In this document: in pieces, positions 50,739 to 55,598 of the stretch
Position numbering within the stretch: position 1 is the stretch's first letter
Layout: each line of letters starts with the position of its first letter
Source of the DNA: an uncultured Lachnospiraceae bacterium
GTDB lineage: Bacteria > Bacillota > Clostridia > Lachnospirales > Lachnospiraceae
DNA length: 55,598 nt
Reading direction: 5' to 3'
Assembly: GCA_905203555.1 (NCBI GenBank)
Contig: CAJKWK010000012.1
Coordinates: forward strand, 1 to 55,598
Position numbers and translations under genes: made by a program
The notes under the pieces: model-generated
What the model was told of the DNA's origin: nothing
The model's input: the letters and a program-made list of their open reading frames with translations, nothing else
Database searches by the model: none

Positions 50739-51633
50739 TTTTAGGTTTAAACGATCCCAAATAATAGCCATAATCACAATCTGTTTTTGATTTATTATCT
50801 AAAAATCCAGTATCATAACTATATGAGGATTTTTCAATGTAAACATGTACATAGTCTTCTATACACTCAAATACAATATTTCCTGCTGAGTTTTGAGTAA
50901 TAGTATTATATCCCGAATAATAATTAAGATATTTAGACGGAGCCTCGCCAATTATTACAATATGAGGATTTAATTTTTTCAGAACATCTGACGATACTTT
51001 TCCAGAATCCCTTCCATGATGTGGTGCAAACAAAATATCTATTTCTGGCCATTCAATTTTATCCTTGATTTTTTCTAAAAAATCGTGCTCTAAGTCACCC
51101 ATCCACATCATTCTTACATTATTTTCAACAGAATACGTAAAAATTGGGGAGATATTATTATATTCCTTTCCATCTTTTACTTTTTCCAGCGCATCTTGAA
51201 AATCTTCATCTGAAGTAATAGGCCATAAAAAATTTATTCCTGCACAGCCCCGTTCCTCATCTGAGACATTCATCCATTTTCTTCTGCATCCCTTTGAAAC
51301 ATAATATGCCTTTTCAGAATCTCTAATTTCACAGTATTTTTTGAAATTATCGGTTTCTTCCTCTTTTATCGCCTCATTTTCTACACAATAAAAATTTACA
51401 ATTCCAACTATATCAGAAAAATCTTCAATTCCTTTGATATGATCCTCATCTGGATGTGTGGATATAAAACGTGTAATTCCTTTTTTGTTAGCTAAATTTT
51501 TCATTTCTTCAAAGTTTGTTTCTTTATTATCCTCATCAGAATAACAACAATCAATTGTTGTAAAATTATCTGAATTGTGATCTATATAAAACATATCACC
51601 ATCGCCAACTGAAAAAGACTTAACCACACTCAT
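50731..51633 (-). CDS. ComEC-like metallo-beta-lactamase-fold hydrolase
   Basis: A 300-aa soluble protein consisting of a stand-alone MBL domain of the ComEC/Rec2 type. The metal-binding motif is THPDEDHIKG (His60, Asp62, Asp64, His65), followed by MMWMGDLEHDFLEK and DILFAPHHGRDSGKVSSDVL, with the HHG seen in ComEC nuclease domains. There are no transmembrane helices or competence domain. It is translationally coupled to a four-helix membrane protein. Upstream are AGGAGGTG and a likely promoter. The activity may be nuclease or phosphodiesterase; position beside a toxin-antitoxin pair and the AT-rich composition hint at a defence or conflict role. Confidence 0.85.
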   Translation of the reverse strand: MSVVKSFSVGDGDMFYIDHNSDNFTTIDCCYSDEDNKETNFEEMKNLANKKGITRFISTHPDEDHIKGIEDFSDIVGIVNFYCVENEAIKEEETDNFKKYCEIRDSEKAYYVSKGCRRKWMNVSDEERGCAGINFLWPITSDEDFQDALEKVKDGKEYNNISPIFTYSVENNVRMMWMGDLEHDFLEKIKDKIEWPEIDILFAPHHGRDSGKVSSDVLKKLNPHIVIIGEAPSKYLNYYSGYNTITQNSAGNIVFECIEDYVHVYIEKSSYSYDTGFLDNKSKTDCDYGYYLGSFKPKNA

Positions 51634-51680
51634 TTTCTACACCTCCTGGTTCATTAACATTTACCTTTGTTTTTGATAAC

Positions 51681-51711
51681 ATTATAGTATCATTTTGTTT
51701 ACTTTCATCAA
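51681..51711 (-). promoter_or_regulatory. Probable promoter of the metallo-hydrolase operon
   Basis: TTGATG (51711-51706), a 19-base spacer and TATAAT (51686-51681), about 50 bases before the start codon. Confidence 0.5.
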
Positions 51712-51752
51712 AAAATGAATGATTATCACAAGCTATACGGCTTATCTTTATT

Positions 51753-52079
51753 TTATACCTGATTATTTTTTAATAATCTGCTCTCTATATCCGATGCACT
51801 ATACAGTACATTCGTCACAATCACTTTATCCCCCTGTACCACATAAAACACAGAAAAATTATCCACCAACATCCTTCGTAATCCCATTGAATGTTCCGGC
51901 TCTGAATACATAACTCGAAATCGTTCTGGCATTACATTCAACTTTAATATTGCATCCGCTATCCGATTATACTGTCCCATAGCATTTTCTGGAGAAAGTA
52001 GTACAAAAGCAATATGATTATACATTTGTTCCATATCCGCTAATGCATCATCTGTGATTTCCACTTCGTATTGCCTCAT
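51753..52079 (-). CDS. RelE/ParE family type II toxin
   Basis: A 108-aa toxin of the RelE/ParE superfamily (YEVEITDDALADMEQMYNHI, RFRVMYSEPEHSMGLRRMLV, DNFSVFYVVQGDKVIVTNVL). Basic residues in the central strands fit either an mRNA interferase or a gyrase inhibitor. It begins 2 bases after the antitoxin stop. Typical length for the family. Confidence 0.9.
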   Translation of the reverse strand: MRQYEVEITDDALADMEQMYNHIAFVLLSPENAMGQYNRIADAILKLNVMPERFRVMYSEPEHSMGLRRMLVDNFSVFYVVQGDKVIVTNVLYSASDIESRLLKNNQV

Positions 52080-52081
52080 AC

Positions 52082-52384
52082 TTAATGATTCTCCCTAAAT
52101 TTCATAAACGCATTAGTTGCATTCTGTACTCTTCCATTTTCAATATCATCATAACCTTTTGTCAATTTTGTATGGATTTCTTCATTCGACATCAAATCTG
52201 TATTGATCATATCTGGTACTTTTGGTAATGTAACAGCAAACGGAATACCTCCTGTCAGAGAAATCTGATTTAAATACATATCTATTGCTGTTGACATTGG
52301 AACTCCAAGTCTTGATAGCACTGCTTCTGCACGTTCCTTTACCGCTGGATTCACTCTTAAATTCAATGTGGCTGTTTTTTCCAT
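52082..52384 (-). CDS. RelB/DinJ family antitoxin
   Basis: A 100-aa antitoxin. The N-terminal ribbon-helix-helix (EKTATLNLRVNPAVKERAEA, VLSRLGVPMSTAIDMYLNQI) binds DNA and dimerises; the C-terminal part wraps the toxin. The start at 52384 follows GGAGGTGCGATGTT; the frame is open to 52420 but would cover the promoter. It probably represses its own operon through the GTAACG palindrome located between the -35 and -10 boxes. Confidence 0.92.
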   Translation of the reverse strand: MEKTATLNLRVNPAVKERAEAVLSRLGVPMSTAIDMYLNQISLTGGIPFAVTLPKVPDMINTDLMSNEEIHTKLTKGYDDIENGRVQNATNAFMKFRENH

Positions 52385-52408
52385 AACATCGCACCTCCTG
52401 TCAGCTTT

Positions 52409-52437
52409 ATTGTAACGCAAACGTCGTTACTTTGCAA
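52409..52437 (-). promoter_or_regulatory. Promoter and operator of the toxin-antitoxin operon
   Basis: TTGCAA (52437-52432), 17 bases, TACAAT (52414-52409). The inverted repeat GTAACG-N7-CGTTAC at 52412-52430 lies across the spacer and part of the -10 box, as expected for antitoxin autorepression. Confidence 0.72.
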
Positions 52438-52475
52438 GTGATTTATTAACAGACTTTATCAATTCTTCCCAATTA

Positions 52476-53387
52476 TTATAACATTCCATCTGTTACAATC
52501 GGAAATCTCATTTCAACAATAAACTCTTCTTTCTCTATCTTTGCTCCAATCTCTCCATTCATCCGACTTACCAGCTCCCTTGCAATAGATAGCCCCAATC
52601 CAGTAGATGTTTTACTTCTAGCAGCATCTGCTTTGTAAAATCGCTCAAACACATGATCTATATTAATCTGTTCCGAATGTGCAACCTGATTACTGATTCT
52701 AAGCACTGCCTGATTTTGATTACGCTCCAACTCAATGCTAATCTTCTTTTCTCCATGATCCAGCCCATTTTTTATCACATTCTGGATAACACGGCGAAGA
52801 CCTTGCCTGTTTCCATGTATATACAACTGTTCTTCCGTAATCTGAATATCCGGCTGAATTTCCATTCTTACCCAATCATCATAGTATGAAAAAACAGTTT
52901 CTTTCAGTATCCGGTTCATACAGCAAGGCATCAATTCTAAACGATAAGATTCGTTTTTTAACTTTGTAAATGTAAAAAGTTCTTCCAGCATTTCATTCAG
53001 ACTATGAATTCTTTCGTGGACAATGCTTAAATAACGTTTCTGATCCTCTATATTTTCACATTCTTCCATAAGCTGGATATACCCGTCCAGAGATGTCAGT
53101 GGTGTCCGAATATCATGAGAAAGATTTGTATAAGTATCCGCAATCAAGGCTTCTTTCTCCTGATAATGCTCCTTCTCTTTTCTCCGCAGTTCCAGAAGTT
53201 CATTCAACCTGTCTGAAAGCGTTCCTATTCCTCCCATATCAAATTCACGATTAATCAACATGTTACTGTCATGTTTCATCAAAAACGCCAATTGGCGGCA
53301 GATGTCTTTCACCTGCCGCTGGTATTTCCACATAATAATAAATTGCAAAATAATAATTCCTGCTAATATCCCAATTACGATATACAT
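52476..53387 (-). CDS. Sensor histidine kinase (HisKA/HATPase)
   Basis: A 303-aa kinase with a single N-terminal transmembrane helix (YIVIGILAGIIILQFIIMW), a short linker, the HisKA box NLSHDIRTPLTSLDGYIQLM and a HATPase domain (NVIKNGLDHGEKKI, FERFYKADAARSKTSTGLGL). It has almost no extracellular sensing domain, like the intramembrane-sensing kinases that work with peptide-resistance ABC transporters. It starts 4 bases after the permease gene. It probably responds through the adjacent transporter. Confidence 0.93.
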   Translation of the reverse strand: MYIVIGILAGIIILQFIIMWKYQRQVKDICRQLAFLMKHDSNMLINREFDMGGIGTLSDRLNELLELRRKEKEHYQEKEALIADTYTNLSHDIRTPLTSLDGYIQLMEECENIEDQKRYLSIVHERIHSLNEMLEELFTFTKLKNESYRLELMPCCMNRILKETVFSYYDDWVRMEIQPDIQITEEQLYIHGNRQGLRRVIQNVIKNGLDHGEKKISIELERNQNQAVLRISNQVAHSEQINIDHVFERFYKADAARSKTSTGLGLSIARELVSRMNGEIGAKIEKEEFIVEMRFPIVTDGML

Positions 53388-53390
53388 CCG

Positions 53391-54236
53391 TTAAATATCC
53401 CTCTTTTGAAAAACAACGCTACTTGCAGATATCATTATAACAATGAACACCATTGCTACACCGAATGCTGCCAAGCACTCATTTCCACTTGGATTCATAG
53501 GAAGCAGTGATATTTTTCCAGTTATCGTATACTTATAAATCTGGAAATTCTGAATTCCTATTTTTTGAATAGCACTGTTGACCACTCCATACACAATGGT
53601 CATTACATTCATAGTAAGGCAGACAGCAATGACCATGCTGATTACATTATTTTTCAAAATAATTGCAATCGCCATACAAATCAGCACAAGTGCATAATGA
53701 AGAGCCAGCTCCGCCACAAAATAAGATAAAATCGCCTTTGCATTTCCCCATTCCAATTTCCCGAAAACAATACAGTTCGCCGCTGCCTGAAATAAGAATG
53801 CCCCGGCCATTGTCAGTACCGTAAAGACAGACAATGCAATTGACCTGGAAAAAATCAAAGATCCCCTATTTCTAACCTGACCTCCAATATTTTTAATATA
53901 GCCGCTGCTGATATCCGCTGTTGAAAACAGAACAGCAAAAATCACCAGAAACAGTGCATAAAATTTCCCTTGTGAGTTTGCAAAGAAGATGTCAAATACC
54001 GTAACCTTTTCTCCCGGTTCTGTAGGCAGCATCACCATCATTCCCACATTCATATTTTCCACAGTTGGTTCAGCAATCTGCTCCTGCTGCACAGCATCCT
54101 CTTCATTTAATGAATCATAATCTGTCTTACATAAAGATGTTGTAATCAGTAATGCCACAGCCAGTACAATCCAAATTACATACAGACTTTTTGTTCGGAA
54201 CATCCGGTATAAATCCATTTTTATCATATTAAGCAT
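53391..54236 (-). CDS. ABC-2 type transporter permease
   Basis: A 281-aa membrane protein with about six helices: one at the N-terminus (LYVIWIVLAVALLITTSL), an extracellular acidic loop, then FYALFLVIFAVLFSTADISS and further helices to the C-terminus. The form is typical of permeases in LanFEG-like or bacitracin-type exporters. It overlaps the ATPase gene by 8 bases and precedes the kinase by 4. The start follows GGAGGTACAGACC. It probably exports or resists an antimicrobial peptide; substrate unknown. Confidence 0.88.
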   Translation of the reverse strand: MLNMIKMDLYRMFRTKSLYVIWIVLAVALLITTSLCKTDYDSLNEEDAVQQEQIAEPTVENMNVGMMVMLPTEPGEKVTVFDIFFANSQGKFYALFLVIFAVLFSTADISSGYIKNIGGQVRNRGSLIFSRSIALSVFTVLTMAGAFLFQAAANCIVFGKLEWGNAKAILSYFVAELALHYALVLICMAIAIILKNNVISMVIAVCLTMNVMTIVYGVVNSAIQKIGIQNFQIYKYTITGKISLLPMNPSGNECLAAFGVAMVFIVIMISASSVVFQKRDI

Positions 54237-55146
54237 GGTCTGTACCTCCCGTCAGATTCAGAAAATAAGTCTCCAGTTCTTCACTGGTAATGGATATCCC
54301 TTTTACTGGAATTCCCGCTTTTGCAAGTTCCATATTCAAAACTGCACTTTCATTCAATCGTTCAAAAATATGAATATGTTCTTTATCTGTTACTTGAAAG
54401 TTGGTAAATCCCATAGAATCCAGCACAGGAATCGCTAGTTTCGGATGATCCAATGTCAACTCCATACGTTCACTGCATCTCCTCATTAATTCTTCTCTTG
54501 TAATTTCCTGTAGAAGACTTCCATTATGAATAATTCCATAATCTGTAGCAATCTTAGATAATTCCTCCAGAATATGACTGGAAATACATATTGTCATATT
54601 CCGTTCTTTCCGAAGTCTCTGAATCGTATCACGGATTTCTGCAATCCCCTGTGGATCCAAGCCATTAATCGGTTCGTCAAGGACTAACAAATCTGGTTCT
54701 CCAACCAATGCAAGACCTATTCCCAACCTCTGCTTCATTCCAAGGGAAAAATGCTTTGTTTGTTTCTTTCCCACATCCTCCAGACCTACTATTCTCAATA
54801 TTTCTTCAATATAACCTATCTTCTTTATTCCAAACAATTTACATTTAATATTCAAATTTTCATATGCGGTCATATTTCCATAAAGCCCCGGTGCCTCAAT
54901 CAGACATCCTACCCGAGATCGAACATTTTGCAGATTCTTTCCTTTGTATCCGAACATCTCGATTTCTCCACAAGTCGGCTTTGAAAGTCCACTGATCATC
55001 TTTAGGCAAGTTGTCTTCCCAGCCCCATTCCGACCGATAAAGCCATAAATAGCACCTTTTTTAATATGCATATCGACACTGTCTACAGCCTTATGGTGTC
55101 CATACTGCTTAGTCAAATTTCTTGTTTCCAATAACATCTCGCTCAA
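54229..55146 (-). CDS. ABC transporter ATP-binding protein (antimicrobial-peptide resistance type)
   Basis: A 305-aa ATPase. Walker A is GFIGRNGAGKTTCLKMISGL, the signature is HFSLGMKQRLGIGLALVG, Walker B is LLVLDEPINGLDPQGIAEIR and the switch His is in CISSHILEELSKIATDYG. The sequence is close to LanF/BcrA-like immunity ATPases. The start is probably a TTG at 55146 spaced 10 bases from GGAG; an ATG three codons on is too far from the site. It lies first of the transporter pair. Confidence 0.92.
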   Translation of the reverse strand: MSEMLLETRNLTKQYGHHKAVDSVDMHIKKGAIYGFIGRNGAGKTTCLKMISGLSKPTCGEIEMFGYKGKNLQNVRSRVGCLIEAPGLYGNMTAYENLNIKCKLFGIKKIGYIEEILRIVGLEDVGKKQTKHFSLGMKQRLGIGLALVGEPDLLVLDEPINGLDPQGIAEIRDTIQRLRKERNMTICISSHILEELSKIATDYGIIHNGSLLQEITREELMRRCSERMELTLDHPKLAIPVLDSMGFTNFQVTDKEHIHIFERLNESAVLNMELAKAGIPVKGISITSEELETYFLNLTGGTDHA

Positions 55147-55234
55147 GTTTTTTCATCTCCTTTTTCTTATCTGCATTTATCATAAAAGAATAATCCTAAT
55201 CAAACGCAAATAAATAGTAAAAAAAGAGTAAAGA

Positions 55235-55513
55235 TTATACATGCAGACGATAACCGATCCCCCAGACTGTTTCAATATATTCCTCAGATGTAACTGTTTT
55301 GATTTTTTTACGAATATTGCTTATATGTACATCCAGAGTCTTTGTTTCACCCATATAGGGTTCGTCCCACGCATATTCAAAGATGTCCTCTTTGCTGAAA
55401 ACCTGCTTCGGATTCCTGAGCAGTAATTCTAAAATCGCAAACTCCTGTTTTGTTATCTTAGAAAGTATTTTTCCATCAATTTTGACCTGAAAAGTATCTC
55501 TGTTCAATACCAT
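55235..55513 (-). CDS. OmpR-family response regulator, DNA-binding domain only
   Basis: A 92-aa winged-helix Trans_reg_C domain (KITKQEFAILELLLRNPKQV, FSKEDIFEYAWDEPYMGETK, TLDVHISNIRKKIKTVTSEE, YIETVWGIGYRL). In intact regulators it follows a receiver domain of about 120 residues. Here the frame extends only 18 codons upstream before a TAG at 55568-55570, and none of the three frames in the remaining 28 bases resembles the end of a receiver domain. The ATG at 55513 has no ribosome site. It belongs with the ABC transporter and kinase genes downstream. It may be a truncated regulator, or the window ends near a frameshift. Confidence 0.75.
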   Translation of the reverse strand: MVLNRDTFQVKIDGKILSKITKQEFAILELLLRNPKQVFSKEDIFEYAWDEPYMGETKTLDVHISNIRKKIKTVTSEEYIETVWGIGYRLHV

Positions 55514-55598
55514 CTTTTTAAATGAAAGATTATGCTCTTCTTCTGTTATTCCGCATTTTATCTGGTCCTAAACCATGCCACATTCAAGCAAATTAAAA

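Overview
The window comes from a low-GC, spore-forming Firmicute, most likely a Lachnospiraceae gut anaerobe. The evidence is the spoIIAA-spoIIAB-sigF operon, a T-box in front of valS, AddAB, a CIRCE-controlled small heat-shock gene, a flavodiiron protein and Feo iron uptake. Nearly every gene lies on the minus strand. The species cannot be fixed from sequence alone.

Bases 1-10.8 kb form an accessory region built around lanthipeptide biosynthesis. At the left edge is the C-terminal part of a class I dehydratase (LanB), cut by a complete IS66 element (1658-4414). To the right of the IS is a membrane-protein gene cut after 36 codons, then a class II synthetase (lanM), a hairpin, an unannotated 49-codon precursor candidate (lanA, 8246-8395), and an AgrC/AgrA-type two-component system directly upstream. 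The order of transcription is RR, HK, lanA, attenuator, lanM, truncated membrane gene. No LanT-type exporter, AgrB or AgrD is visible.

Bases 10.8-47.8 kb are mostly chromosomal core. They hold the sigma-F operon, a TPR membrane protein, a 43-aa gene, folC, an LtaS-like enzyme, valS with its T-box and promoter, a nucleotidyltransferase, a MoaE-like protein, a PadR/DUF1700/DUF4097/PspC envelope module, addA, addB (split by one in-frame stop), a complete branched-chain amino-acid ABC transporter with a cytidylate-kinase-like gene, a four-domain flavodiiron protein, an asparagine synthase lacking its N-terminal nucleophile, a flavodoxin-like reductase, a HAD phosphatase, a DnaJ-type co-chaperone, hsp20 with CIRCE, DUF3793, and a feoA-feoA-feoB-small Cys-rich protein operon. 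A GTTAG-N6-CTAAC operator-like motif recurs three times around the Feo/DUF3793 genes.

Bases 47.8-55.6 kb are again accessory: a duplicated-domain zinc-ribbon membrane protein, a MerR regulator behind a nested palindrome, an AT-rich operon of a ComEC-like metallo-hydrolase, a four-helix membrane protein and a 58-aa ORF, a RelBE-type toxin-antitoxin pair, and a two-component/ABC-transporter locus (response regulator DNA-binding domain, ATPase, permease, histidine kinase). The response regulator lacks a visible receiver domain.

The strongest candidates for undescribed biology are the lanA/lanM cluster with its unusual precursor and the metallo-hydrolase/membrane-protein operon. No rRNA, tRNA or CRISPR array was seen.
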